From: Sphingomonas sp. dw_22
GTDB lineage: Bacteria; Pseudomonadota; Alphaproteobacteria; Sphingomonadales; Sphingomonadaceae
Length of the DNA: 64,000 bases
Direction: 5' to 3'
NCBI RefSeq assembly: GCF_018449795.1
Contig: NZ_JAAVVE010000012.1
Coordinates: 1 to 64,000, forward strand
The notes under the pieces are model-generated. The model had not been told where the DNA came from. It did not search any database and was given only the letters and a program-made list of their open reading frames with translations. Below, in pieces: positions 51,262-59,776 of this stretch. A program made the position numbers and the translations under genes. The stretch's first letter is position 1. The number at the start of each line of letters is the position of its first letter.

Positions 51262-51950
51262 GCGAGCCTGTCCGCGACGGCATGATAGCCGGGGTCGCGC
51301 TTCCGCCGGAGCAATTCGGCGGCGGTGCGGCCCTCGCCATCGGGGATATCGCCGCGCGCGCCGTGCCGCACGAACATCGCGAAATGCTCGGCCGCGCTGC
51401 CCTTCTTGAGCATCAGGTGCAGCGCCGTCCGGCCCTTCGGATCCTGGAAATCGGGGTTCGCTCCGCCGATCAGCAATTCCTCCGCCGGCCCGAACTTGCT
51501 CCACGCGATCGCGCCGAGCAGCGGCGTCTCGCCACGCGCGGCGCCCTCCTCGATGTCCGCGCCATGCGCGAGCAGCAGGCGGATCGCCGCCCGATCCTCG
51601 TTCCACGCCGCGGCGAACAGACAATAGTCGGGATCACAGCCGAGCTTCAGCAGATGCTCCACCAGCGCGAGGTTCCGTCCCCGCGAAACGGCATGCCAGA
51701 GCGGCGTCGCCTTCCACGCGCCTTCGGTGAAGGCAGCATCGTTCAGCCCCAATCCCAGCCCGAGCAGCAGATCGGCGGTGCGGATGGCGGCACCCGCATC
51801 GGCCGCAGGCGCCATGCAGGCCTGGTGCAGCCAGCCCCGCCCGCGCTCGTCCCGCACGCCGAGCAGGTCCGGCCGGGCGGCAAGCCCCTCCGCCACTTCC
51901 GCCCAGCGATGGGCACGCACGCTCTCGCGCAGGCTCGTCTTCGAAACCAT
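51237..51950 (-). CDS. Ankyrin-repeat protein
   Basis: A 237-residue protein with about four ankyrin-like repeats: GWLHQACMAPAADAGAAIRTADLLLGLG, TPLWHAVSRGRNLALVEHLLKLG, TPLLGAIAWSKFGPAEELLIGGANPDFQD and RTALHLMLKKGSAAEHFAMFVRHGA. The repeats give the L-shaped stack used for protein-protein contact. No enzymatic domain or signal peptide is present. Its partner is not known. The gene converges with the SDR gene, overlapping by 25 bases. Confidence 0.85.
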   Translation of the reverse strand: MVSKTSLRESVRAHRWAEVAEGLAARPDLLGVRDERGRGWLHQACMAPAADAGAAIRTADLLLGLGLGLNDAAFTEGAWKATPLWHAVSRGRNLALVEHLLKLGCDPDYCLFAAAWNEDRAAIRLLLAHGADIEEGAARGETPLLGAIAWSKFGPAEELLIGGANPDFQDPKGRTALHLMLKKGSAAEHFAMFVRHGARGDIPDGEGRTAAELLRRKRDPGYHAVADRLAQASTVSR

Positions 51951-51970
51951 GGCGCAAGGCTAACATGAAG

Positions 51971-52000
51971 AGGGCCACCCCGGCATTCCGGAGTGGCCCT
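51971..52000. terminator. Hairpin terminator downstream of the CsbD gene
   Basis: AGGGCCAC-CCCGG-cat-CCGG-GTGGCCCT form a stem of about 12 bp with one mismatch, 22 bases from the CsbD stop, on the minus-strand side followed by CTTCATG. It may serve the CsbD gene. Confidence 0.55.
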
Positions 52001-52021
52001 TTCCTTGCCGAAAATCCGGCC

Positions 52022-52192
52022 TCAGATATCGTCGCCGAGCGCGCCCTTGACCTTGCCGATCGCCTGCTGCGCCTTGCCCTTGATCTCCTGGGCGGCGCCC
52101 TTGTCGCGGGTGGCGGGATCGTCGCTGTTCTGCTTGAGCTTGCCGAGCGCCTCATTGACGTTGCCCTTGATCTTGTCGGTAAGTTCGCCCAT
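52022..52192 (-). CDS. CsbD family protein, 56 residues
   Basis: A short, highly charged helical protein (MGELTDKIKGNVNEALGKLKQNSDDPATRDKGAAQEIKGKAQQ in its first part), typical of CsbD-like proteins induced by general stress. The Lys/Asp/Glu-rich repeats favour a disordered or four-helix small protein. The function is not established. It is below the usual size limit but the family is clear. A hairpin terminator lies downstream. Confidence 0.85.
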   Translation of the reverse strand: MGELTDKIKGNVNEALGKLKQNSDDPATRDKGAAQEIKGKAQQAIGKVKGALGDDI

Positions 52193-52283
52193 GATTTCAA
52201 TCTCCTGGCAGTGAGCCGGCGCTTGGTCGCATCCGGTTCCGTTCTAGAAAAAACAACGGCTCGCGCCCGGCGAGGTTCCCCCG

Positions 52284-52880
52284 ATGCCCGATCGAATTGC
52301 CGCACATTATGAACGCAACGCGCACGCCTTCGATGCCGCGCGGCGCGAGCGCTTCGTCGAAAGGCCGTGGCTGGATCGCTTCCTGCTGGGCGTTTCCCGG
52401 GGCGGCCATGTCCTCGATCTCGGCTGCGGCGGCGGCGAGCCGATCGCCCGCTACCTGATCGATCGCGGCCATGCGCTCACCGGAGTCGATCTCTCCCAAG
52501 CCCTGATCGGCCTCGCCAGCACCCGCTTCGCCCGCCATCGCTGGCTCAGGGGCGACATGCGCACGGTGCCGCTCGGCGGTCCGTTCCAGGGCGCGCTCGC
52601 CTGGGACAGCCTGTTCCATCTGCAGCCCGAGGATCAGGCCGCGACGATCGCCCGCGTCGCCGGCTGGCTGGCGCCGGGCGGCATGTTCCTGTTCAACACC
52701 GGCCCCGCGCGCGGCGAAGTGACCGGCAGCCAGTTCGGCGAGCCGCTCTATCATGCCAGCCTCGACCCCGCCGAATATCGCATGCTGTTCGCGGAACTCG
52801 GTCTGATGGAAATCGCCTTCACCCCCGACGATTTCGCGACCGGCGGCCGTTCGGTCTGGCTGGCGCGGAAGGCGGATTAG
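52284..52880 (+). CDS. Class I SAM-dependent methyltransferase
   Basis: A 198-residue methyltransferase with the SAM motif VLDLGCGGGEPIARYL (residues 43-58), the acidic motif following in TGVDLSQALIGLAS, and LAWDSLFHLQPEDQAATIARVAGWLAPGGMFLF (motif III region). The C-terminal extension is short, so it may be a stand-alone small-molecule or protein methyltransferase. The substrate is unknown. No signal peptide. It precedes a convergent hypothetical gene. Confidence 0.85.
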   Translation: MPDRIAAHYERNAHAFDAARRERFVERPWLDRFLLGVSRGGHVLDLGCGGGEPIARYLIDRGHALTGVDLSQALIGLASTRFARHRWLRGDMRTVPLGGPFQGALAWDSLFHLQPEDQAATIARVAGWLAPGGMFLFNTGPARGEVTGSQFGEPLYHASLDPAEYRMLFAELGLMEIAFTPDDFATGGRSVWLARKAD

Positions 52881-52890
52881 GCAAGCGCCG

Positions 52891-53394
52891 TCAGGACGTC
52901 CGCTTGACCGGGATTTGCGCCGGAGCAGTCGAGATATCCCGCACTTTCGCGCCATCCAACTTGATGAAGGATAGATATACGAGCTTGCCGTCTCGCATCC
53001 ATTCGATGCGGACACGGCCATCCTTCAGCAAATAAGGCTGAGCCGGCGTGAATTCGCGCCCCAGCGGCCACGGCTTCAAGGGCGATGCCTTGCGACAGTC
53101 GTCGGAGAACCGCGCGCAGAATTCGCCGGTCGCCCCTTCCACCAGCAATTCCGGTGGAAAGGTGGGCAGCATGTCGCGGCGGCTTTCCAGAAGCGCGGCG
53201 ATCGTTCTGGATATTTCCGGGGCCAGACTTGGTCCAGGTGCGGCCGCCGGCAGGAGCGCGACCATTTCAAGCCCACCTTCGAACCGCTCCACCACCGGCC
53301 CTGCGCACATACCCTCCGCCGGACCACCGCCGATGGGCATACACGGATCATCGCTCCCCAATGCCACATGCATCGCCAACGCAAGAACCAGCAT
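52891..53394 (-). CDS. Hypothetical exported protein, 167 residues
   Basis: The N-terminal 13 residues (MLVLALAMHVALG) form a short hydrophobic segment that may be a signal peptide, followed by a folded body with four Cys (MPIGGGPAEGMCAG, GEFCARFSDDCR) that could form disulfides in the periplasm. No family is recognised. It is 23 bases downstream of the dienelactone-hydrolase-like gene, so the two are probably one transcript. Confidence 0.6.
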   Translation of the reverse strand: MLVLALAMHVALGSDDPCMPIGGGPAEGMCAGPVVERFEGGLEMVALLPAAAPGPSLAPEISRTIAALLESRRDMLPTFPPELLVEGATGEFCARFSDDCRKASPLKPWPLGREFTPAQPYLLKDGRVRIEWMRDGKLVYLSFIKLDGAKVRDISTAPAQIPVKRTS

Positions 53395-53417
53395 CGCGCC
53401 CCCCCTTGAAAGCCGGG

Positions 53418-54185
53418 TCAGCCCTTCGTCACGCCCGCCAGGAACGCCATCACGGCCTTCCACGCATCCTCCGCGCCCTCGGGATTCTTCGCCCGGAGCA
53501 AGGTCGAGGAGCCGTGGACCCCGCCCAGCTTCGGCACGAACTGCTCCTTGCCCGCCACCGGCACGGCCTTCAGGATGTCGCGCGCCGCGTCGATCTCCTT
53601 GCCGTCCTGCGCGGAAGTGACGAACACCGGCGCCTTCACGTTCGCCGCCGCCTTGGCCACCAGCTTCTTGTCGTCGAAATATTCGCCCGGAGAAAAGGCG
53701 AGCAGCGCGCGCACCTTCTCGGGATGATCGGCGGCGACGAGGAACGCCAGCGACGCCGAATAGCTGCTGCCCCACAGAATCACCGGCAGCTTCTTGTCCT
53801 GCGCCCAGTTGAGCGCCGCTTCCATGTCCGGCTTGGCCTGGAAATAGAGCGTCGAGCGGCCCAGCGCCTTCACCGTCTCGTTGACGCCGTAGAGATTCCC
53901 GCCGGCGCGCTGGTCGATCCGCAGCGACGAATAGCCCGCCTCGGCCAGCCGCGGCGCGATCAGCGCATATTCGTCCTTGCCCGATTCGGCCTGGTGGAAC
54001 AGCAGGATCACCGCCTTGGGGTTCGACGCCTTGGTATAGACGCCGGCGACCTGCACGCCGTCCGCCGCGGTGAGCGTCACCGGCTCGGCCGAGATCGGCC
54101 CGGCATTGACCGGCGGCGGCGCCTGGGGCGCCGGATGGCACGCCGCGACTGCCAGGGCCGCCGCCAGCACCGCCGCGCCGCGCAT
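53418..54185 (-). CDS. Alpha/beta-hydrolase lipoprotein, dienelactone hydrolase-like
   Basis: A 255-residue exported hydrolase. The lipobox AVAAC gives Cys16 as anchor ([16 protein letters not shown]). The nucleophile elbow is GSSYSAS (Ser) near residue 145; the catalytic His near the C-terminus is in GGVHGSS. The order of elements (LLFHQAESGKDEY, SPGEYFDDKK) fits dienelactone hydrolase-like or acyl-peptide family members. Its start overlaps the thiSG stop. Substrate unknown; it is probably periplasmic. Confidence 0.83.
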   Translation of the reverse strand: MRGAAVLAAALAVAACHPAPQAPPPVNAGPISAEPVTLTAADGVQVAGVYTKASNPKAVILLFHQAESGKDEYALIAPRLAEAGYSSLRIDQRAGGNLYGVNETVKALGRSTLYFQAKPDMEAALNWAQDKKLPVILWGSSYSASLAFLVAADHPEKVRALLAFSPGEYFDDKKLVAKAAANVKAPVFVTSAQDGKEIDAARDILKAVPVAGKEQFVPKLGGVHGSSTLLRAKNPEGAEDAWKAVMAFLAGVTKG

Positions 54186-55195
54186 CAGATCAGCCCCGCG
54201 AGCGGGCTCGACGGATCGGCATACATGCGCTTGCCCATCCGCCCGGCGCGATAGGAGAGCCGCCCGGCCTCCACCGCCGCCTTCATCGCCGCCGCCATCA
54301 TCACGGGATCCTTCGCCTCGGCGATGGCGGTGTTCATCAGCACGCCGTCGCAGCCCAGCTCCATCGCCACCGCCGCATCGGACGCGGCGCCCACGCCGGC
54401 ATCGACCAGCACCGGTACCTTGGCGCCCTCCACGATCAGCCGGATCGTCACCCGGTTCTGGATGCCCAGCCCCGAACCGATCGGCGCGCCCAGCGGCATC
54501 ACCGCCACCGCGCCGGCATCCTCCAGCCGCTTGGCGGCGATGGGATCGTCGACGCAATAGACCATCGGCAGGAAGCCCTCCTTGGCCAGCACCTCGGTCG
54601 CGCGCAGCGTCTCGACCATGTCGGGATAGAGCGTCCGCGCCTCACCCAGCACTTCCAGCTTCACCAGATCCCAGCCACCCGCCTCGCGCGCCAAGCGCAG
54701 CGTGCGGATCGCCGATTCGGCATCGAAGCAGCCCGCGGTGTTGGGCAGGTAGGTGACCTTCTTCGGGTCGATATAATCGGTCAGCATCGGCGCCTTGGGA
54801 TCGCTGACGTTCACCCGGCGCACCGCCACGGTGACGATCTCCGCCCCCGAAGCCTCCAGCGCCGCCGCGTTCTGCTCGAAATCCTTGTACTTGCCGGTGC
54901 CGACGATCAGCCGCGATCGGAAGGTGCGGCCCGCCACGGTCCATGTGTCCGCGTCCACGGGCCGCGCATGATCGCCACCGCCGACGAAATGCACGATCTC
55001 CAGCTCGTCGCCGTCCTCGACCAGCACCTGCCCCAGCGTCGAGCGCGGCACCACCTCCAGGTTGCGCTCCACCGCGATCTTCTCGGGCACCAGCCCCAAT
55101 TCCTCGGCGAGTTGCGCAATGGTCAGCCCCGCAGCGACCCGCTTGTGCTCGCCGTTGACGCTGATGGAGACGGTGCCGTCGATATGCATGTACAT
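54185..55195 (-). CDS. thiSG: Fused sulfur carrier ThiS and thiazole synthase ThiG
   Basis: A 336-residue bifunctional protein for thiamine thiazole synthesis. Residues 5-74 are ThiS-like ([24 protein letters not shown]) with Gly-Gly-Gly at 72-74 where free ThiS would end; residues 84-336 are ThiG with the Schiff-base Lys179 (LVKLEVLGE) and [31 protein letters not shown]. In free ThiS the C-terminal Gly is thiocarboxylated, which an internal Gly cannot be without cleavage. The fused form is a known annotation class. ThiO, thiE and thiC are not in the window. The ATG at 55195 is near the family start. Confidence 0.92.
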   Translation of the reverse strand: MYMHIDGTVSISVNGEHKRVAAGLTIAQLAEELGLVPEKIAVERNLEVVPRSTLGQVLVEDGDELEIVHFVGGGDHARPVDADTWTVAGRTFRSRLIVGTGKYKDFEQNAAALEASGAEIVTVAVRRVNVSDPKAPMLTDYIDPKKVTYLPNTAGCFDAESAIRTLRLAREAGGWDLVKLEVLGEARTLYPDMVETLRATEVLAKEGFLPMVYCVDDPIAAKRLEDAGAVAVMPLGAPIGSGLGIQNRVTIRLIVEGAKVPVLVDAGVGAASDAAVAMELGCDGVLMNTAIAEAKDPVMMAAAMKAAVEAGRLSYRAGRMGKRMYADPSSPLAGLI

Positions 55196-55267
55196 GGCCT
55201 TGGGAATATTTGATCGGGAACGCGCGCTCATATAGGGAGGGCCGCGCTCCGCCCGCAACCGAAAGGC

Positions 55268-55708
55268 TTGGCTTTGGCCGACACGATCTACGTCCTGAAC
55301 GGCCCCAACCTCAATCTGCTGGGCCTGCGCGAGCCCGAAATCTATGGGCACGACACGCTGGACGACATCGCCGGACGGATGGAGGATCGCGCCCGCGAAC
55401 TCGGCCTGGAGATCGATCTGCGCCAGTCGAATCACGAGGGGCATCTGATCGACTGGCTGCACGAGGCCCAGGCCTATGGCGCCAAGGCGGTCATCCTCAA
55501 CCCCGGTGGCTATACCCATACTTCGATCGCGTTGCACGATGCCGTGAAGAGCATCACGACGCCGGTGATCGAGGTCCATCTTTCCAATCCGCATGCCCGC
55601 GAGGAATTCCGCCACACCAGCTTCGTCGGCCGCGCCGCACGGGGCACCGTGGCGGGTTTCGGGGCGCTTTCCTACATGCTTGCGCTTGAAGCCGCCGCGC
55701 GCTTCTGA
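55268..55708 (+). CDS. aroQ: 3-dehydroquinate dehydratase, type II
   Basis: Dehydrates 3-dehydroquinate to dehydroshikimate. The 146 residues show [21 protein letters not shown] (active-site Asn and Tyr), [34 protein letters not shown] (catalytic His region) and [18 protein letters not shown]. The start TTG 55268 is used, preceded by GAAAGG; no ATG is available. It is followed by accB and accC, the common alphaproteobacterial aroQ-accB-accC order. Confidence 0.95.
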   Translation: MALADTIYVLNGPNLNLLGLREPEIYGHDTLDDIAGRMEDRARELGLEIDLRQSNHEGHLIDWLHEAQAYGAKAVILNPGGYTHTSIALHDAVKSITTPVIEVHLSNPHAREEFRHTSFVGRAARGTVAGFGALSYMLALEAAARF

Positions 55709-55742
55709 CAGAGGGCGCGGTTTCATCGAAAAGAAGGGTCGC

Positions 55743-56219
55743 ATGGCCGACAAAAACGACAAGACGGGAGCGATGCAGGTCGATATCGATCTGGTGCGTC
55801 AGCTCGCCGCTGTACTCGACGATACGCAGCTCACCGAAATCGAAGTGGAGGACGGCGAACGCCGCGTCCGCGTGGCGCGCACCGTCACCGCCGCGCCGAT
55901 GCAGGTCGCGGCGCCTGCCTATGCTCCGGCGCCCGCCGCGGCAGCCGCGCCCGTGGCCGCCGAAGCCGCCCCTGCCCCCGCGGCATTCAACGCGGTCAAG
56001 TCGCCGATGGTCGGCACCGCCTATCTCTCGCCCAATCCCGAGGCCAAGCCGTTCGTCACGGTCGGCCAGAAGGTGGCGGCTGGCGATACGCTGGTCATCA
56101 TCGAGGCGATGAAGGTGATGAACCCGATCCACGCGCCGTCCGCCGGCACCGTGAAGGCAATCCTGGTCGACAACGGCCAGCCGGTCGAGTTCGACCAGCC
56201 GCTCGTAGTGGTCGAGTAG
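55743..56219 (+). CDS. accB: Biotin carboxyl carrier protein of acetyl-CoA carboxylase
   Basis: Carries biotin between biotin carboxylase and carboxyltransferase in fatty acid synthesis. The 158 residues have a helical N-terminal part, a Pro/Ala-rich linker ([20 protein letters not shown]) and the biotinyl domain ending in [15 protein letters not shown] with biotinyl Lys124. ATG 55743 has no strong Shine-Dalgarno but the previous stop is 34 bases upstream. It is followed by accC with a 7-base gap, forming a transcript with aroQ. Confidence 0.96.
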   Translation: MADKNDKTGAMQVDIDLVRQLAAVLDDTQLTEIEVEDGERRVRVARTVTAAPMQVAAPAYAPAPAAAAAPVAAEAAPAPAAFNAVKSPMVGTAYLSPNPEAKPFVTVGQKVAAGDTLVIIEAMKVMNPIHAPSAGTVKAILVDNGQPVEFDQPLVVVE

Positions 56220-56226
56220 AAACCAA

Positions 56227-57582
56227 ATGCCCGAGATCAAGAAGCTCCTGATCGCCAATCGCGGCGAAATAGCGCTGCGCATCCATCGCGCATGCCACGA
56301 GATGGGCATCAGGACGGTGGCGGTGCACTCCACCGCCGACAGCGATGCGATGCATGTGCGGCTGGCGGACGAGGCGATCTGCATCGGGCCGCCCAGCGCC
56401 GCCGAGAGCTATCTCAACATCCCCAACATCATCTCCGCCGCCGAGATCTCGGGTGCCGATGCGATCCACCCGGGCTACGGCTTCCTCTCGGAGAACGCCC
56501 AGTTCGCCGAGATCGTCGAGGCGCACGGCCTGCTCTTCGTCGGCCCCAAGCCCGAGCATATCCGCACGATGGGCGACAAGGTGGAGGCGAAGCGCACCGC
56601 CGGCGCGCTCGGCCTGCCGCTCGTCCCCGGATCGGACGGCGCGATCAGCGACGTGGCCGAGGCCAAGGCGATCGCCGCGCGGATCGGCTATCCGGTCATC
56701 ATCAAGGCGGCTTCGGGCGGCGGCGGGCGCGGCATGAAGGTGTGCACGTCGGAAGACCAGCTCGAGACGCTGATGCAGCAAGCCGGCAGCGAGGCCAAGG
56801 CGGCGTTCGGCGACGCCACCGTCTATCTCGAAAAATATCTCGGCAATCCGCGCCACATCGAGTTCCAGGTGTTCGGCGACGGCGAGGGCAATGCGATCCA
56901 TCTCGGCGAGCGCGACTGCTCGCTCCAGCGCCGCCACCAGAAGGTGCTGGAGGAAGCGCCCTCTCCCGTCCTCGGCGCCGAGGACCGCGCGCGGATGGGC
57001 GGGATCGTCGCCAAGGCGATGGCCGACATGGGCTATCGCGGCGCCGGCACGATCGAGTTCCTGTGGGAAGACGGCGAGTTCTACTTCATCGAGATGAACA
57101 CCCGGCTCCAGGTCGAGCATCCGGTGACCGAGATGATTACCGGCCTCGATCTCGTCCGCGAGCAGATCCGCGTCGCGGAAGGTCACGGCCTGTCGGTCCG
57201 CCAGGAGGATATCGAGTTCCGCGGCCATGCGATCGAATGCCGCATCAATGCCGAGGATCCGCGCACCTTCGCCCCCTCGCCCGGCAAGATCACGCATTTC
57301 CATGCCCCGGGCGGCATGCATGTGCGCGTCGATAGCGGCATCTATGCGGGCTATCGGATCCCGCCTTATTACGATTCGATGATCGCCAAGCTGATCGTCT
57401 ATGGCCGCACCCGCGAGGGCTGCCTGATGCGGCTGCGGCGCGCGCTCGAGGAGTTCGTGATCGAGGGCGTGAAGACCACCATCCCGCTCCACCAGGCGCT
57501 GCTCGACGATCCCGATTTCCAGGCCGGCAACTATACGATCAAGTGGCTGGAAGAATGGCTGGCCAGGCAGGACGAAGCCTGA
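56227..57582 (+). CDS. accC: Biotin carboxylase subunit of acetyl-CoA carboxylase
   Basis: ATP-grasp enzyme that carboxylates biotin on AccB. The 451 residues contain [23 protein letters not shown], the Gly-rich ATP loop [30 protein letters not shown] (here as [18 protein letters not shown]), [24 protein letters not shown] and [13 protein letters not shown], all family motifs. The stop is followed by a strong hairpin at 57594-57615. No deviation from the family is seen. Confidence 0.97.
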   Translation: MPEIKKLLIANRGEIALRIHRACHEMGIRTVAVHSTADSDAMHVRLADEAICIGPPSAAESYLNIPNIISAAEISGADAIHPGYGFLSENAQFAEIVEAHGLLFVGPKPEHIRTMGDKVEAKRTAGALGLPLVPGSDGAISDVAEAKAIAARIGYPVIIKAASGGGGRGMKVCTSEDQLETLMQQAGSEAKAAFGDATVYLEKYLGNPRHIEFQVFGDGEGNAIHLGERDCSLQRRHQKVLEEAPSPVLGAEDRARMGGIVAKAMADMGYRGAGTIEFLWEDGEFYFIEMNTRLQVEHPVTEMITGLDLVREQIRVAEGHGLSVRQEDIEFRGHAIECRINAEDPRTFAPSPGKITHFHAPGGMHVRVDSGIYAGYRIPPYYDSMIAKLIVYGRTREGCLMRLRRALEEFVIEGVKTTIPLHQALLDDPDFQAGNYTIKWLEEWLARQDEA

Positions 57583-57593
57583 GCCTCCGATAC

Positions 57594-57615
57594 CCCTCTC
57601 CCCTCGGGGAGAGGG
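57594..57615. terminator. Hairpin after accC
   Basis: CCCTCTCCCC-TC-GGGGAGAGGG, a perfect 10-bp stem, starting 12 bases after the accC stop and facing the convergent DUF2306 gene. No T-run. Confidence 0.65.
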
Positions 57616-57621
57616 CGTCCC

Positions 57622-58122
57622 CTATCCCCACAGCCACTGCCCCATCAGCCTTCCCGGCAGGAAGGTGAAGAATCCCGCGATCACCAGCGAGGCATAGACG
57701 ATCGTCATCGCCCGCCGATGCGCGGCGATATTGCCGCGCCGGGCGTTGCGCACCGCCAGCGGCACGCTCACCAACACCAGCACGGACAGCAGATGGATCG
57801 GGCTCAGCCCACCCGTCACATAGCGCAACCCGAAGCTGGACAGGGCCGTGAGCAGCATCAGCGCCGCCCAGGCTCGCCCGAGCATCCGGTGCAGCCGGTC
57901 GCCCTTGCGGCGCAGCAATATCCAGCCGCCCAGCGGCAGCGCCGGGATCACCGTCGCCAGATGCAGGCGGAGCCAGAGATTATGGTCGGCAGGCATCAGC
58001 GCACCGCCGCCCGCCAGCCGATGCGCAAGCGCGACGGCCAGCAATGCGAACAGCAGCGCGGCGGCGATCACGATAGCGGTGTCGCGGCGCGCGCGGCCGG
58101 GGATGGCAGTGGTGGCGGTCAT
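57622..58122 (-). CDS. DUF2306-like membrane protein
   Basis: A 166-residue protein with about four or five membrane helices (AIVIAAALLFALLAVALAHRLAGG, LHLATVIPALPLGGWILL, LMLLTALSSFGLRY, SPIHLLSVLVLVSVPLAV, IVYASLVIAGFFTFLPGR). His residues are placed in helices (HRLAGG, HLATVIP, RLHRMLG, HLLSV), as in DUF2306 and heme-exposed families. The function is unknown. It is divergent from the LytTR gene, and the two may be co-regulated through the intergenic region with the dyad at 58234-58260. Confidence 0.75.
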   Translation of the reverse strand: MTATTAIPGRARRDTAIVIAAALLFALLAVALAHRLAGGGALMPADHNLWLRLHLATVIPALPLGGWILLRRKGDRLHRMLGRAWAALMLLTALSSFGLRYVTGGLSPIHLLSVLVLVSVPLAVRNARRGNIAAHRRAMTIVYASLVIAGFFTFLPGRLMGQWLWG

Positions 58123-58233
58123 TGCGTTCTCCGTCTTGCGTTGCCCACAGCCTGACGGCGGCCGGTTAGCGGAGAAGGCGAAGCGCAGGAAAGGAACGGA
58201 GAAATTCGTGGATGCGGCAGCCGCGCCCGCATT

Positions 58234-58260
58234 GTACCGTTCGCGAAGCATGAACGGTAC
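58234..58260. promoter_or_regulatory. LytTR-type operator dyad overlapping the LytTR gene start
   Basis: GTACCGTTC-GCGAAGCAT-GAACGGTAC is a perfect 9-bp dyad (58234-58242 and 58252-58260) centred on the ATG at 58250. The right half read on the minus strand (ACCGTTCAT) fits the LytTR half-site pattern [TA][AC][CA]GTTN[AG][TG] fully, the left half at all but one position. Binding there would block initiation, so autoregulation is likely. Confidence 0.6.
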
Positions 58261-59023
58261 ACACCTCAATCCCCCGAATCGCGCCTTGGCGACCGAGTTC
58301 GCCATCATGGTCGCCGCCGGACTGGTGGCGGCCCTGATCGGCCCGTTCGGCACCTTCGCGTTGCCGCTCGGCACGCGGCTGGCCGATTGGCTGTTGTTCG
58401 CATTGGGCGGCTATGCCTTTTTCCGCCCGGTGATCGCCGCCGCCGGCGCGCTTTCGGCCCAGACCGGCCTGCCCCGCTGGGCAGCGCTCGGCGCCGCCAC
58501 AGCATTGGCCGCGCTCCCGACCACGCTGCTGGTCGCATGGGCAATGGCAGGCATGGGCTGGCAACGGCTGACGCTGGGCGAACTGCTGCAACTCTATCCG
58601 AAGGTTCTGCTGCTGGGCGCGGTGGTCACGGCGATCCAGGTGGCGCTCCGGCGCCCCGTGCCCGCCGCCGCAGCGGCCGAGCCGGCGGCGCCCCTCCCCC
58701 CATCGCGCGAGCCGGCGCTGCTCGCCCAGCTTCCGCCCAGGCTCGGGCGCGACCTGCTCTATCTCGGCAACGAGGATCATTATGTCCGCGCCTATACCAG
58801 CGAGGGCGATGCGCTGCTGCTGATGCGCCTGCGCGACGCCGTGGAGGATCTGGCCGGGCTGGACGGCGCCCGGGTCCATCGCAGCTGGTGGGTCGCGCGC
58901 CATGCGGTGGCGGAGGTGCTTCGCCGCGATCGCGCCGTGGTCCTGCGCCTGGTCGACGGCCGCCAGGTTCCCGTTGCCCGCGCGATGGTCCCGGAGCTCA
59001 GGGCGCGCGGCTGGCTCTCTTGA
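58250..59023 (+). CDS. LytTR-family DNA-binding membrane protein
   Basis: A 257-residue protein with four or so membrane helices in residues 18-125 and a C-terminal LytTR domain (NEDHYVRAYTSEGDALLLMRLRDAVEDLAGLDGARVHRSWWVARHAVAEVLRRDRAVVLRLVDGRQVPVAR, the RS-WWV signature). No receiver or kinase domain precedes it, so it looks like a membrane-bound one-component regulator. Its own start codon lies in the dyad at 58234-58260. The divergent DUF2306-like gene may be its target. Confidence 0.85.
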   Translation: MNGTHLNPPNRALATEFAIMVAAGLVAALIGPFGTFALPLGTRLADWLLFALGGYAFFRPVIAAAGALSAQTGLPRWAALGAATALAALPTTLLVAWAMAGMGWQRLTLGELLQLYPKVLLLGAVVTAIQVALRRPVPAAAAAEPAAPLPPSREPALLAQLPPRLGRDLLYLGNEDHYVRAYTSEGDALLLMRLRDAVEDLAGLDGARVHRSWWVARHAVAEVLRRDRAVVLRLVDGRQVPVARAMVPELRARGWLS

Positions 59024-59055
59024 CTCGGCCGCGCCTGCTCGCGAACGGAGGCATC

Positions 59056-59394
59056 ATGAAAGCGACGATCTACCATAATCCCCGCTGCTCGAAATCGCGC
59101 GAGGCGCTGGCGATCCTGAACGAGACACCGGGCGTCGAGGTCGAGATCGTCGAATATCTCAAGACCCCGCCGAGCCGCGCGAAGCTGGCCGGGCTCTATG
59201 CCCGCGCCGGCCTCACCCCACGCGAGGGGCTGCGCAAGGCCGAGGACGGCGCCAAGGCGCTCAAGGACGCGACCGAGGATGCGATCCTAGATGCGATGGC
59301 GGCCGATCCGATCCTGATCGAGCGCCCGCTGGTCGAAACCGAAAAGGGCGTCCGCCTGGGCCGCCCTCCGGAAAAGGTGCGGGAGATTCTCTGA
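59056..59394 (+). CDS. ArsC-like arsenate reductase (glutaredoxin type)
   Basis: A 112-residue thioredoxin-fold protein of the ArsC family with active-site Cys11 in NPRCSKSREAL and the conserved Arg-rich end (IERPLVETEKGVRLGRPPEKV). Family members reduce arsenate with glutaredoxin and glutathione, but the broad ArsC-like family includes other roles, and no other ars gene is in the window. The ATG at 59056 has GGAGG 6 bases upstream. It is 32 bases downstream of the LytTR gene. Confidence 0.88.
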   Translation: MKATIYHNPRCSKSREALAILNETPGVEVEIVEYLKTPPSRAKLAGLYARAGLTPREGLRKAEDGAKALKDATEDAILDAMAADPILIERPLVETEKGVRLGRPPEKVREIL

Positions 59395-59776
59395 AGCAGG
59401 CTGCTTCATTGAATTTTGAAGGCGGCTACGCTATCTGGGTTTTGTTGCGATGTTCTGTCGATGACAGTCATCCCGGATCGAGCCCTGGTCGTTGCCGCGA
59501 CCGGGGCTCAAATCGTTTGGGGGCCGAGTTGCCGCCCGACCCCCGCCCGCCGCTACTTGGAGTGGGCCACCTCGATAATCTTCAGGACCATCGTGATGGT
59601 TGCCACCATCAGCATTGCGATGCCGATGATGATTGTTGCGACGTTCACATCAATAACAATCACCTCCAGACTGCTCCTTGATTCGACAGACATTGCCGTG
59701 CCGGTCCTGGAGCAGCCGGAGATTGGTCGGGATTTATGGTGTCACCAACCTGAATTTTTCGGGTGACGCCGGACCC
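59395..59776. other. Gene-poor stretch, possible small ORF
   Basis: A 382-base gap between arsC-like and the qorB-like gene. It contains a hairpin-rich portion (GTCATCCCGGATCGAGCCC onward, an imperfect repeat relative) and the AT-richer small ORF at 59553-59693 on the minus strand. Plus-strand frames here have no coding look. Confidence 0.5.
59553..59693 (-). CDS. Putative small hydrophobic membrane peptide, 46 residues
   Basis: The frame MSVESRSSLEVIVIDVNVAT-IIIGIAMLMVATITMVLKII-EVAHSK has one strong membrane helix flanked by an acidic head and a charged tail, with little GC-rich composition compared with the neighbours. It resembles holin-like or type I toxin peptides in outline, but no homology is claimed. 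GGAGGTGA occurs inside the frame (about residues 10-12) and may instead start translation at an internal GTG (residue 16). Coding status is not certain. Confidence 0.4.
   Translation of the reverse strand: MSVESRSSLEVIVIDVNVATIIIGIAMLMVATITMVLKIIEVAHSK

Noticed and set aside
55196..55267. Possible TPP riboswitch upstream of thiSG
   Set aside because: The gap is only 72 bases and shared with divergent aroQ; no THI-box sequence is visible.
59416..59766. Plus-strand frame between the arsC-like and qorB-like genes
   Set aside because: Made of repeat-like and low-complexity sequence, with no ribosome-binding site or domain.
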